Assembly (NCBI GenBank): GCA_025558095.1
Contig: JAIVFI010000003.1
Span: forward strand, 248,001-312,000
DNA length: 64,000 nucleotides
Source: Hyaloraphidium curvatum
Lineage: Eukaryota > Monoblepharomycota > Hyaloraphidiomycetes > Hyaloraphidiales > Hyaloraphidiaceae
Direction: 5' to 3'
Shown: one piece after another, positions 1-10,762 of the stretch
How the letters are laid out: each line of letters begins with the position of its first letter
Numbering within the stretch: position 1 is the stretch's first letter
Position numbers and translations under genes: made by a program
Notes under the pieces: generated by a model
The model's database searches: none
Told to the model about the DNA's origin: nothing
The model's input: the letters and a program-made list of their open reading frames with translations, nothing else

Positions 1-1264
1 TCCAAGAGATCATCGCAGGTTGATCAGATCAGCCCTCCATGATAAGAGACGGATCCGTCGGGAAACTTCTTCGACAACATCTGGTTCAGACAGCAGCTCG
101 ACTGAGTCTGACCATGGACAGCAAAACGACACAAAGGTCCCGCGTACTGCAAAGCAAAATTCTGCTCGACCACGCGCTGGCAATAAGCAGGGCAGTGCTT
201 CGAAGAATCTGAGCGCCACGAGCGAGCAGTATTGGCGTGGCATTTTGGGCACTCAATCGGATTTGTCACTCCGTGATCGTCGCTTGCAGGATGATGAGGT
301 GACAGCTCTTGCAAAAGCCTTGGAAACCAACAGTAGACTCCAGAGCTTGAATCTATGCGGGAATCTAATTGGTGATGATGGTGCGCGGGCTTTAGCAAAG
401 GCATTGCGTTCCAACTCTACCTTAAGGAGTCTGCATTTGAAGGACAACCCGTTCGGTATAGATGGAGCCCGCGCATTGGCAGATGCTTTGAAGGATAATG
501 GAGCGCTTTCGGTGCTTAACGGGCCCAAGGCACATCGCCAAATCTTCCTTGATGCAATTGGTGGTCCTAGAGGTATTGACCGTGGTGCTGCTGCTGCTAC
601 TGAAAGTGAAGATTCGGAGCTGGCCTTTGATGATCCGGATAAGGATGCGCCGGAAAGTGAGGACTCGGACATTGCTATGGACGAGCCAGATGAGCTAGAG
701 CAAGGACATGGAGGGTCGCAATCACAACACTCTTCTTCATCCTGGTCTAGTGGGGCTCAGCAGGTGCCTCTTGCTGTTGTTCCATTCAGGGAACACCTTG
801 AGGTAACTGTGAAGGAGATTCATGAGGAGTACAAGACATATAAGCGTAGAGAGCGACGTTATCAGCTTGCCTACCGGAGCAAGACAAAGAGCACTTGGAA
901 TGGCACGATCATTCGGGAGATTGGAGTTCTGACGTTTCCCAAACCAGAGTATGGAACAGTGCCTTTCGACAGAGCAGACTTTCTTGTGGACTTGGGAGCA
1001 TCGGATGCACTGCTTGTGGAGTTCAAAGTGGGCAAGGGGAAACTGAAGCCGAAGGACAAAGACGATTTCATTGGGCAATTGCGGGGATATCTAGATGACG
1101 CAACTAACTTTGGGTGTCTTGAGGCTGGTTTCTCTGGGAACAAGTGGCACGGTTTCGGCCCCGTCTTTCGACCCAGGTTCATTGGAGGCTTCATGGTGCG
1201 TTTTGATAACTCCCAATCGGCCCATGAGCCGGATGTTTATTGGGTTCCCTGGCCGGAGAAATAG
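1..1264 (+). CDS. LRR protein with C-terminal PD-(D/E)XK nuclease-like domain (5' partial)
   Basis: The frame is open from the left window edge, with no ATG before the repeats, so the N-terminus lies outside; the stop is at 1262-1264. After a Ser/Thr-rich basic stretch come about three ribonuclease-inhibitor-type LRRs (LQSLNLCGNLIGDDGARALA, then LRSLHLKDNPFGIDGARALA), as in NLR-type proteins. A long acidic Ser-rich linker follows. The last ~150 residues carry RADFLVDLG, then LLVEFKVGKGKL, then IGQLRGYLDD and a Gly/Phe patch. The spacing of D, E-x-K and Q-x3-YL matches the PD-(D/E)XK fold of the GxxExxY family (seen; family match from memory). Function is unknown: an effector or defence-like nuclease is inferred; an LRR scaffold with an inactive fold is the alternative. 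Confidence 0.68.
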   Translation, partial: PRDHRRLIRSALHDKRRIRRETSSTTSGSDSSSTESDHGQQNDTKVPRTAKQNSARPRAGNKQGSASKNLSATSEQYWRGILGTQSDLSLRDRRLQDDEVTALAKALETNSRLQSLNLCGNLIGDDGARALAKALRSNSTLRSLHLKDNPFGIDGARALADALKDNGALSVLNGPKAHRQIFLDAIGGPRGIDRGAAAATESEDSELAFDDPDKDAPESEDSDIAMDEPDELEQGHGGSQSQHSSSSWSSGAQQVPLAVVPFREHLEVTVKEIHEEYKTYKRRERRYQLAYRSKTKSTWNGTIIREIGVLTFPKPEYGTVPFDRADFLVDLGASDALLVEFKVGKGKLKPKDKDDFIGQLRGYLDDATNFGCLEAGFSGNKWHGFGPVFRPRFIGGFMVRFDNSQSAHEPDVYWVPWPEK

Positions 1265-1318
1265 AGATCCGCGTGCTTGCCCACCCGTTCACCTGGTAAT
1301 GACGTGTTTGCTTGATCA

Positions 1319-2161
1319 CTAGGGGCTGGCGGGGCCAATCGCCTTCTCGTCCCCATCCTCCTCTTTGCCCTCGTCCTCTTGCTGCTGGAGCGGAGGTGCG
1401 CTCTCCTGCGGTTCGCAGTCCGCAGCACCGTCGCCAGCCTCCCGCTCCACGTCTTCCTCCCCATCCCCGTCCTCTTCCCCGCTTCCCTCCCCGTCCTCCT
1501 CCTCCTGCTCGTTCTCCGCGTCCACGTCCATCTTGATGGCCGCCATCTCCACGAGTCCCTCCAAGACCACACGCACGTCCACCGCCAACTCGTTCTCCTC
1601 CTCCGCCCTGCCCAGCCTCCCCGCGGTCCCAGATGACCCGAACGCGCGCTCCACCTCGCGCAAGTCCGAGATCAGCGCGGTGAACTGCGCCTCGTCCCCC
1701 ACCAGGTCGTCGAAGTACGTCCCCAGCCTGCCTTCAGAAGCCATCTCGACCGACCGCGCCATGCGCGACATGAGGGCGCGCAGGGGGAGCAGGTACGACA
1801 GGTACAGTCGCTCATCGTTCAGCACCGCCGAGACGCGGCGCTGGCGCAGGGAGGAGGCGACGGCGCGGAGGGCGAGCGCGTCGCCGGTGCCGGGCGGCGG
1901 GTCGGGGGCGGTTGCGGCTGCGGAGGGTCCGTTTGCCGGGAGCAGCGGGTTGCCGGGAGCGTCCGCAGGAGAGGGCGACGCGACGAGCGGGGATTTCGCG
2001 GCCGATGCGGAGTTCTGCGGCGGTTCCGTGACCGCGACGGGTGAAGGAGCGGGCGCGCTGGACGGCCCCGCTACGCCTCCGCGGGCCGCACCGCCGGCAG
2101 CAGCAGGTTTTGCGGGCCTCGCAGCGGGTTTCGGCGGGCCGCCGCCGCCGAGCTTGGGCAT
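1319..2161 (-). CDS. hypothetical protein, Pro/Ala-rich head and acidic tail
   Basis: A single uninterrupted frame of 280 codons starts at an ATG (complement of 2159-2161). The first ~90 residues are low-complexity Pro/Ala/Gly; residues ~95-200 look helical and globular (NDERLYLSYLLPLRALMSRM); the last ~70 are dominated by Glu/Asp runs. I do not recognise a family. The acidic tail suggests a nuclear or nucleic-acid-associated role, but that is only composition. It is divergent from the F-box gene, with about 100 bp between the start codons. A long plus-strand open frame across the same bases is an antisense shadow caused by high GC. Confidence 0.55.
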   Translation of the reverse strand: MPKLGGGGPPKPAARPAKPAAAGGAARGGVAGPSSAPAPSPVAVTEPPQNSASAAKSPLVASPSPADAPGNPLLPANGPSAAATAPDPPPGTGDALALRAVASSLRQRRVSAVLNDERLYLSYLLPLRALMSRMARSVEMASEGRLGTYFDDLVGDEAQFTALISDLREVERAFGSSGTAGRLGRAEEENELAVDVRVVLEGLVEMAAIKMDVDAENEQEEEDGEGSGEEDGDGEEDVEREAGDGAADCEPQESAPPLQQQEDEGKEEDGDEKAIGPASP

Positions 2162-2264
2162 TTCGAGGCCCTCCCCCGATCGCGAGACGTGGAGGACCGC
2201 GGTCCCTCACAAGCAAATAGCCGCAAACTTCATTTGTCCGATTGTCCGACGAGCTTTTCCCGTC

Positions 2265-3441
2265 ATGAGTTCCGCTTCGCAGGCAATCATGCTGCACGAG
2301 CACACCGCGCCGCCGGACTTCAAGCTCTATTGGTCCTTGGTTGCGCGCCGGAAGGAGCACGTCGATGCTGTGAAGCTGATCGACGCGCAGCTGAACTCGC
2401 TGTTTGGGCGACCGATCGACGATTTAGCCCGTGCCGCGCGCGCAGCGACGTACGCCGACAACGCGTTCCGCGCCGGGAAGGTCAGGGAGGGCGCCGGGCT
2501 GGCGACATCGAACGTGCGCGCGGACAGCAACGGGCTCTTCCCACCATCGGACCCCCACGCCGCGCACCCGGTCGGAGCTTCCGAGGCGCAGGATCTCTCG
2601 GGCTTCCCCTTCCCGCGTCCGACGCTCTCGAGTCTGCCGCCGGAAATCATCGAGCGGATTGCGGCCGTGTGCGAACGATCGGACCTAACAGCCCTTGTCA
2701 GGACGTGCAAGGCAGCGGCTCGTTGTTAGGCCCTCCCCGGAACCAATCCCGGACTACATTCGGAGCATTCGGTTCGCGCGGCACATCGTCGAGGAGCTGG
2801 GTGACTACCCGACGGGCGTGCAGCGCGCCAGCATCATCTCCAGGCTAAGGCCCGGCAATCTGGCTAGCTACGAGCTCCGCTGCAACGATTTTGAGGGCCG
2901 CCTTCCTTCCTGTGTTTCCGGCCTCGCGCTGGCGCAGCACCAGCGTAGCCTCCGCAGTGTCGTCCTGTCGAGAAGACTGGTCCGCATCCACGAGCTCGCC
3001 ATGTTTCTGCCACCAAGCGTGCGGCACCTCGAACTCTTCGGCTTCTACGGGGAGGACAATTACCCCGAGCTGCCCAACATCACTTCGCTCCGGTACACCA
3101 TTGGCAACGACCAGGACGAGGCCGCCAACCTCGCCACGGTCTTTCCGAACCTGGAAACCCTGATTTTTGATCGCCCTGATGGATGGAACGAGGTCGACTG
3201 GGAAGAGGAGCCCCACTTCAACCTGCTCCGCTTCCCCGTGGGTCGCAAGCTGAGGAAGATGGTCTGGATCGTGCCCGCCTCCTTCCCGCACCCCTGGCCC
3301 GCGCAGGCGCTGCTTGACCACACCCGCTCGGCGTTTCCGACGTTGCAGGAGGTCGTACTGCGGGGATCGGCGGCGAAGGACAACCTCGAGATCGTAATCC
3401 GCAAGCCTTTCCTCACGTGCACCTACGGGCCGCGGGCCTAG
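2265..3441 (+). CDS. F-box protein with a frame break
   Basis: The start is the ATG at 2265. About 115 residues in, there is a typical F-box core (LSSLPPEIIERIAAVCERSD followed by LTALVRTCKAAAR), the motif that binds SKP1 in SCF ubiquitin ligases. The frame then hits a TAG at 2727-2729; the next frame, from about 2720, continues with RPSPEPIPDYIRSIRF and a ~230-residue C-terminal region of LRR-like strands (SVRHLELFGFYGEDNYPELP) to the stop at 3439-3441. The join falls inside the expected F-box helix, so a one-base indel (real or in sequencing) is more likely than the 25-nt intron one could draw there. Substrates cannot be told from sequence. Confidence 0.7.
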
Positions 3442-3797
3442 CGAGGAGATGCTGAATGGCATGATTGTATTCCTGAGGGGCCATCATACATCAACGCGAA
3501 TCGGCTGACTTTATGTGTCCGAGGTCCGGAGCCAGGATTTGCGATGACTCACGTGACTCTGAGACACCAATTACGCCACTGCGGGGTTTTTCCTGGGCCG
3601 GTTACTCTCGGTGCTGGGGCCTCGCGTACCGCCTCCTGTTCCCCTTTTCCTCCTGAGCCCGTGTCTCAAACTCGGCTGGGAGCCTCTCGGACCAGCCGGA
3701 CACCGCCTGCACTTCCGACCCTTGTCGGGCGGTGCTATCTCTCTCGTCGGCGCTCCCCCACCTTGTCCCGCCGGAAACCCCTCATTCCCCTCCTATA
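3442..3797. other. intergenic region upstream of DUG3
   Basis: About 350 bp between the F-box stop and the DUG3 ATG. It holds pyrimidine-rich stretches and a TCCTATA string just before the ATG, presumably the DUG3 promoter and leader. I see no RNA gene, repeat or conserved coding frame. Confidence 0.4.
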
Positions 3798-4753
3798 ATG
3801 TGCCGCCTTTTCGGTTTCCGCTCCGTGATCCCCAGCCAGGTCCACCGTTCGCTCATGGCGGCAGACAACGCTCTTGCTGTCCAGTCGCAACGGCACCCGG
3901 ACGGTTGGGGAGTGGGGTATTTCATCGACGGCGTCCCGCATCTGGTCAAGTCGTCGGCAAGCGCGCTGGACGATGCGCTGTTCAGGAGGGTGTCGGGCGT
4001 GGTGTCGAGCGAGACGGTCATTGCGCACGTCCGCAAGGCCACCCAGGGGAGCCTTGGCGTGCTCAATTCCCATCCGTTCCAGGTTGGTCGCCTTCTTTTT
4101 TCAGTCTTCCAACTCAGGCTGACCTGCAATCGCAGCACGGACGCTGGGTTCTGGCCCACAACGGCGACGTGCCCAACTTTTCGGCGGTCAGGAGCCGGCT
4201 CGACGACGAAATCGCCCCGCGGCTGCGGCGGTTCATCCTCGGCGAAACGGACAGCGAGCGGATCTTTTTCCTCTTCCTCTCGGAGCTCGCGCGGCACGGG
4301 GACCCGGCGGGCCCGCTGAGCCTGGAAGCCGTGATCCCGGCCCTGCGCGCAACGGTCGCGACCGTCCGGTCGATTGCCGACCCGCCGCTGTCGGGCGAGG
4401 GCAAGCGCAGCCTGCTGACCCTGCTGGTCACCAACGGCACGACCATGGCCGCCCACCAGGGGGGAAAGGAGCTGTTCTTTTCGACGTGGAAGCGGCGTTG
4501 CGGTGATCGTGACGTTTGCCCTTCGCTTGCGGCCTGCTGCGAAGCGCCCGCCTCGGTCGGGGGAAAGATCAACCACCTGTTGATAGCAAGCGAGCCGTTG
4601 CAGGGGGAGAACGTTTGGGAGGAGATGGACGAGGGCGATATTGTCGGGGTTGACTGGAGGATGTCTCTGATGGTGGACAAGGCGGCCGGCGAGAGGAAGG
4701 CAGTTCCAATGCCTGTCAAGACTGCCTGCGCGGGGCAGTCGCTGCAGTGGTGA
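3798..4753 (+). CDS. DUG3: DUG3-type class II glutamine amidotransferase
   Basis: Two exons, 3798-4082 and 4136-4753, separated by a 53-nt GT-AG intron, give 300 residues. The protein starts MCRLFGFRS: removal of Met exposes the N-terminal nucleophile Cys of the Ntn-hydrolase GATase II fold. Further family marks are QRHPDGWGVGYF, IAHVRKATQG and, across the splice, HPFQ joined to HGRWVLAHNGDVPNF. In yeast DUG3 with DUG2 degrades cytosolic glutathione by releasing the gamma-glutamyl group (known). The protein is somewhat shorter than yeast Dug3 but has all GATase II blocks. No DUG2 homologue is in the window. Confidence 0.85.
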
Positions 4754-4896
4754 CCCGACCATGGCCGCCTCTATCTCTATGGACAGGGTTTGCTCGCGAT
4801 CCGTTGCTAGATGTGTCTGAAGCGTTTGAGCACATATACCTCGGCATTCGATACTAGGTTCAAGCTGGCCCTTGGGAAGAGCAAAGGGAGAGGACA

Positions 4897-5940
4897 TCAC
4901 CATCGGCTCCTCGACTCTTCCGCGAAGCCCAGAATCCCGTCCACCTCCACCCGCTTCCCGTCCCAGCTTGTCACGTGCCCGGTCCATCTTCCAAACACCT
5001 GGTGCACCTCCATCTTCAGGATGTAGACATCGGTGTTGCTGTGCTTGTCGTAGATTGGATTCAAAGTGATGTCCAGCGACCCATCCGGATGCCTCACACG
5101 CCAAGGCTTAGTCGGATCGTTCCAGTCGTAGTCCCAGATCAGCTCGGTGCCGATCTTCAGCACCTTCCCGTCAACAATGATGCCGTTCTCGGTGAACCCG
5201 GTTCCTTCCGTCCACTTGGCGCCGATCTGGATCCCGACGGTATGCTGCCCGTCTTTCGAACGTCCGGCGCCGGACCCCCAATTCCAATTCGTGTTGTACG
5301 GCCAGCGGCCTCGGCCGACGTCCAGGACGCCCCAGGCTTCGCCCGCCGCGCCGCCGAACTTGCGTTCCGTGTCGCCGACAACCAAAACTCCCGAGCAAGG
5401 CCTCGCGGTGTGCTTCGAGGTGTACTGGTAAAGCGTGTCGCTCCAAGGAATCACCACGTTGACCGATTCGTGTCCCGCGGGCAGTTCGACGCTCGCTTCG
5501 AGCCTTCCCTTCCGCCCGTCCGCTTCCACCCACTCCGCCTTGATGAGGGTGCCCTTTTCGTCGTCTGTAATCTCCACGACGTGGCTTCCGTATTCGTACT
5601 TCAAAGCCTCCGTCGCGGGCTTATCCGGCAGCGCGAGACCCCTCCCAAGAAGGATCAACGGTTCGTAGCCGCCCTTCTGGCCGCTTCCGAACTCATGCCA
5701 CCAGATGCTGGCGAAACCTATGTAGTCAACATTGGCGTACGTCACCGAAATCGTGAAATCTGGGGTCAAAATGGCCCAGTAGTCCCATTTCTTCGTGCGG
5801 CCCCATTTCCCTTTCAAGTTACAATTATGCAGCGGGACGCGGGACCAGCCCTTGGCCTCGGGGTTCAGCTGCAGGCCGTCCGGGAGGCAGAGGTCCACCG
5901 GAGACGTGATTTCGGGTTCTTCCGTCGAAGTCGAGCCCAT
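4897..5940 (-). CDS. DUF2804 family protein
   Basis: A single-exon minus-strand frame. I take the ATG at 5940 (MGSTSTEEPEITSP); the frame is open further to about 6078, but that part is low-complexity and sits in the shared upstream region. The 347-residue product reads as the DUF2804 family: TRTKKW/WDYWAIL-like N-terminal strand region, WWHEFGSGQKGG, the Trp-rich NWNWGSGAGRS and TELIWDYDWNDPTKPWRV. The family is a beta-rich domain of unknown biochemical function found in bacteria and fungi. No signal peptide or membrane segment with the chosen start. It is divergent from the PHO81-like gene. Confidence 0.75.
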   Translation of the reverse strand: MGSTSTEEPEITSPVDLCLPDGLQLNPEAKGWSRVPLHNCNLKGKWGRTKKWDYWAILTPDFTISVTYANVDYIGFASIWWHEFGSGQKGGYEPLILLGRGLALPDKPATEALKYEYGSHVVEITDDEKGTLIKAEWVEADGRKGRLEASVELPAGHESVNVVIPWSDTLYQYTSKHTARPCSGVLVVGDTERKFGGAAGEAWGVLDVGRGRWPYNTNWNWGSGAGRSKDGQHTVGIQIGAKWTEGTGFTENGIIVDGKVLKIGTELIWDYDWNDPTKPWRVRHPDGSLDITLNPIYDKHSNTDVYILKMEVHQVFGRWTGHVTSWDGKRVEVDGILGFAEESRSRW

Positions 5941-6311
5941 CCTCGATGCAACCAATCTGGTGGTCGGAAAGTGCTCAGTGTGAGAGCCACGGAAGGTAGC
6001 TAGACGCAAGAGTGAGAGGTGAGAGGTGAGAGGAGAACGCGCGAACGCGAGCCGATCATCGGCCGCACCTGCCGCCACCCCGCCCTGCCAAGCAGTATAG
6101 CCGGCCCACGGCGACGCGTGGCGCTGTCAGGGCTTCAGCACGCTACTCAAAGCGACCTGCTTTTGGTTTCCTCGGGCCGAACGGCGCTCCGGACGCGCAC
6201 CCCGCCGCTGCGGGGTCTCGCGCTCCAAGAAACCACTTTCGCGCGCCCGCGGCCGGGAATAGCGCCATTTTGCCGCTGGCACTTGCCGTCTAGTGGGGAA
6301 AAGTCGGCAAG
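5941..6311. promoter_or_regulatory. shared upstream region, DUF2804 gene / PHO81
   Basis: About 370 bp separate the divergent start codons. A purine-rich GAGAGGTGAGAGGTGAGAGG run lies at about 6010-6035 on the plus strand. It must hold the promoters of both genes; no known factor site is clear enough to name. Confidence 0.4.
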
Positions 6312-9300
6312 ATGAAGGTTCGAGGCGCGGCCGCACTCGCCGCGGCCTGATTTGACCATCGCCACCTCCAGTTCGGCAAGTTCATCAGCTCGCAGACGTC
6401 GGAATGGTCGGGCCAGTACATGTCGTACAAGGCGCTCAAGAAGATCATCAATTCGCTGGCCGCGCTGCCGGCGCAGTCGTCCAAGGTCACGGTGGTCGCA
6501 CCGCCGCCCGAGGGGGTGCGCGTCGTCGACTCGGAATGGGAGGGCGAGGCCGCGTCCGGCGCCGAGGCCGACACGGCGGCGCTGCAGCGCACACCGCGCG
6601 AATTCGGTGCCCTGAAGACGGCATTCTTCTACCGTCTGGAGCGTGAGCTGGAGAAGGTCAACACCTTCTATCTGCACAAGGAGGCCGAGCTCAAGGTGCG
6701 CCTGCGGACGCTCATGGACAAGAAAAAGATCGTGCTGGGGCGAGGAGGAAAGCCGCTCAATGCCGCTAGTCTGGCCAGCTTGAGGGAGGCGTTCCTGCAG
6801 TACATGCAGGAGCTGACCAAGCTCCAGGTGAGTTTCTGCCCCTCAGCACGACCGAACGGCTCTGATGCCGGGTTGCTTCCGCAGAGGTTCGTCGAAATCA
6901 ATCAGACGGGCTTCCGCAAGATCCTCAAGAAGTGGGACAAGCGTTCCAAGTCGAGCACGAAGGAGCTGTATCTATCTCGCCAAGTCGAGATTCAGGCGTG
7001 CTTCAACAAGGTCGGTACTTGTGGCACCCCTTCCTCGCCTTTCTCACGTTCAGCTCAGGATGTTATGTCGGACCTGACCGATATGGCGGCCACGCACCTC
7101 GCTGAGCTCGACACGCTCATCGAGCAGCTGCCCTCCACCGACGGCTCCTCGGACCCGTATCCGCCCGCGCTTCCCCAGGGCCATTCGGCTTCCCCCGCCG
7201 ACGTGTTTACGGGGATCACCGAGGGTGCGGGCGATTGGGAGTCGGCGATCGCGAGGGCCGCGCTGGGCGGGAGGGTCAAGGAGATGGAGGAGCTCCTCGA
7301 GCAGAGGAAAAAGGAGGACGTCGCGGACAAGGGCGACAAGCAGGAAAACACGCCCGAGCTGACTCCGTCGATGCGGACGAACCTGGAGGCGGAAGGATCT
7401 GCGGGCGGCGCGGCGTCGGCGGCAGTACCGATCCCGCCGGGCGCTCTTGAGCCGAAGAAGAAGCAGCCGATGCCGCCGACTCCCGATACTCCCAACCTGC
7501 TGAGCGACAAGGAGGTCGCGGGGAAGGAGGCCAAGGAGAAGGTGGCACCGCTGTTGATGCTGCCGCCCGAGAAGGACCTCGTCTCGCGGCTCTTCTACCG
7601 CCTCTGCCCCGAAGCGCCCCTTCCCGCTCTTCAGGCGCTCCTCAAGACCGGCGAAGTGAACCCCAACTTTGCCGACGACATCTCGTCGCGCTGCCCCCTA
7701 CACGAACTCGCGATTCACGGCCGCACCTCGGCCATGGAGATGGTCTTTGATCCCAAGATCAACACGTCGGGCACCGTGCCCAAGCCCAACCCGACCGACA
7801 TCTACGGCCGCACGCCCCTTCATTATGCGGCCATGTACGGCCGTAACGAGATCGCCTCGTTCCTGATCCGCAATGGCGCAACCGTCGAGTTTCCCGATCA
7901 CGACGGCGTTTCGCCGCTCATCTACGCAGTCAGGGGCGGTCACTCGCCAACGGTCCAGACCCTGCTCAACGCGGGCGCCAGCGTGGAACCTGCTTCGGCC
8001 GACGCCGCGGTGCCTCTCTGCTTGGCATGCGAGCACGGCCATCTTTCCACCGCGGAAGTGCTCCTCTCCCGCGGCGCTCGTGCCGACGTTGCGACCCCGG
8101 ACGGCCTATACCCTCTTCACCTCGCCGCCCGCGAGGGGCGTACCGACATTGCCCTCGCTCTGCTCAAGCACGGCGCGCCTGTGGACCCGCGGGACGGGTA
8201 CGACGGGTGGACGCCGCTGTTCCACGCCGCGGCGGGCGGACACCGTTCCTGCGCAAAGGTGCTGCTGGACCATGGAGCGGACAAGACGGTTGTCGACGAC
8301 GCGGGATGGAACTGCTGGAGCCATGCGCTGTACAGGGGCCACATTGCGTGTGCCAAGCTCGTGGAGCTGGTGCCCGAGGAGTCGGAGGATGACGAGGACG
8401 GCGGCGAGGAGGAGGCGCTGAGGGAGCCGTCGCCGCCGGCAGACGAAGCCAACGAGCCGGACGAGTTCGCCCTCGACGAGCCAGCGGTGCCCGTCACCAT
8501 CGTTGGGCGCCGGCTGGTGGACACGACCGTCGACGAAGCCCCGATCCAGCCTGCGGTGCCGCAGGAGGAACCCGGTGCGACGGCTCCGCTCGCCCCGAGC
8601 GGCCTGCTCAAGGCAGATTCCGTGGCTGCCGTTGCTGCAGCCGCCGGGGACGATCGCGGGCGCGGGCAGCGCCCGGCTCCAGCACCGCCGGCGAGCGAGG
8701 GCAACAGGCACTCGTCGCCATCGGACACGCTCGATTTGGACGTGATCCCGCACCTGTCCCTCCCGCCGCCGATCGTTCCCTTCCGGATCTACGGTCACAA
8801 TTACCTCGACAAGCGCATCTACTTCCAGATCAAGCTCGGGCACCGGCAATCCACGCGCGGCGTGGATGTCGACCCCGTCATGCGCAAGCAGCCGCTCTCG
8901 CTGTTCGGCTCTCGGCAGCTGTCGAGCCTGAAGCTCATCATCTCCACCAAGCCGGATTCTGGGATCCCGTACAACATCATCCTGCCCCACCCGCCCAAGG
9001 AAGACACGGAGCCGTTCACGTTCCTGGTCGACAAGCCTCCTGCGCTCCAGTTCGACATCTTCCCCACCTTTGGCACCAAGGTCATCGCGCGTGGCGTGTG
9101 CCTGCCCACTGTGCTGGAGCAAATCTTGCGCGAGGGCCGCGGTGACGGCAGCACGGCGCCGGAGCGCTGTGTCGTTCCCCTTGTCGACACGCACCTGCGC
9201 GTGCTCGGGGAGCTGTGCTTCGAAGTGAGCGCAGTGACGCCGTTCAAGCATTCGGGTGTCGAGATCGGAGGCAAGGTCGAGACGTACTGGAAATCCACGC

Positions 9301-10587
9301 GCGTCGTCACCGCCACCGGGCGCAGGCCGTCGGAAGGGAATCAGGACGTGCCCCCTACCCCGGCGGAGGAGAAAGCCAACTTTGGCACGCTCGTGCAGAC
9401 CCTCGGCCGCGGGGAACCCGCGTCGGTGGTGCAGTCATTCGTGACTGCTAGCTCTCTGGCCGAGGAGTATGTCGTTCTCGCCGTGCAGCTCACCCGTGAC
9501 GGCGTGCCCGTCGTGTGTTCGGACTGGACGGTGCCGCTCGCTCCCGGCATCGCGCTGCAGCTCGCGGAGCTTACTGCAGAGCAGTTCTCGGCGCTTCCTC
9601 GCGATACAGCTGTCTCGACTGCGGACGATGAAGGCGAAGAGGAAAAGGCGGCAGCGCGACTGCCCGCCCTGGGCGATCCCAATGCCGCTCTCGGCACGCG
9701 ATCCTCGCCTGACCTTGCCAAGATGGTTTATGCCTCCCGGGCGACGCTGGCGCAGGTCCTCGCCATCCTCCCGCAGTCGGTGGGGGTCAACATCCTCATC
9801 CGGTACCCCACCGACTCGGAAAAGGCGTACCTGGGCTTGACGGACCGGCACGACGTCAACACGGTCGTCGACGCGGTGCTCAAGGTGGTCTACGACTCGG
9901 CGGCGGACAGCCAGAGGAGCATCATCTTTAGCTCCTTCAACCCCGCCGTGTGCACGGCGGGCAACTGGAAGCAGCCCAACTACGCCGGTATGTGATGTTT
10001 GATTTGTGCCTTCGTTTTCTGATCTGATGATTGTTCTTCCAGTCTTCTTCTGCACGCACGCGGGTTACCGGTACATGCCCTCCGAGCGGCCGCCCGGGTC
10101 CAACGTCCCGCAGCCCCTTCCGTACGGCAAGCGCGGCAAGAAGGACAAGGGCAAGAAGGGCAAGAAGAAAAAAGCCAAAGGCAAGAAGAAGGGGAAGGGC
10201 AAGGCCGGCGAGGATCCCGCGGACGCCCCCGGATCGGAGCCCGAGGACGCCGGCGCGGACGAGGAGGAGATCCACGAGGCCGACGACCGGTGCACGTCCA
10301 TCAAGGAGGCCATCCGCTTCGCAAAGAGCGCCAACCTCCTCGGCATCGTGTGCGACGCCAGGCCGCTGGTGCAGGTGCCCTCCCTCATCGGGACCATCAA
10401 GGAGGGCGGGCTGCTGCTCGCCACATTCGGGGAGGCGAACGCCGATCCGGAGAACGTCAGGCTGCAGGAATCGTGTGGGGTGGACGCCATCATGGTGGAC
10501 AACGTGGTGGGTGTCTCGATGGCGCGATTATGCCGCGATCTCTGCTGATTGACCTCTGCTCAGTTCAAGTACAACGTCACTTCTTGA
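6312..10587 (+). CDS. PHO81: PHO81/NUC-2-like SPX-ankyrin-GDPD protein
   Basis: Six exons: 6312-6317, 6372-6827, 6885-7010, 7059-9987, 10043-10506, 10564-10587; the frame closes exactly (1334 codons plus stop). Exon 1 is only ATG AAG; spliced to TTCGGCAAG it restores MKFGKFISSQTSEWSGQYM, the canonical SPX start. Order: SPX (1-~210), acidic linker, about six ankyrin repeats (YGRTPLHYAAMYGRNEIASF and following), then a GDPD-like region to the C-terminus FKYNVTS. Where active GDE1 enzymes have a catalytic His-Arg-Gly block this protein reads YWKSTRVVTATG, as in PHO81/NUC-2. Family knowledge: SPX senses inositol pyrophosphates and PHO81 inhibits the Pho80-Pho85 CDK. So a phosphate-signalling regulator is inferred rather than a glycerophosphodiesterase. 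A Lys-rich insert lies at about 10128-10205. Confidence 0.85.
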
Positions 10588-10762
10588 TTCGTGGAATTGC
10601 GCAGCGCCACCGATAGATCGAAAAAGGGCATTTTGTCCAGCGCATTTGGCATAGATTGCATTGCTTGATTGAACTTGAGACCTCCGTTGTCGCCGTTGCG
10701 GGGCCAGCGTCACAGACGACCCGGGCCTCACCCCGCTCCTCCAACTGGTAGTGCCATCGAAA

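Noticed and set aside
1365-2729. 454-codon plus-strand open frame spanning two gene loci
   Set aside because: Its first two thirds are antisense to the 1319-2161 gene and read as low-complexity Ser/Pro; only the last part, from the ATG at 2265, is the true F-box gene.
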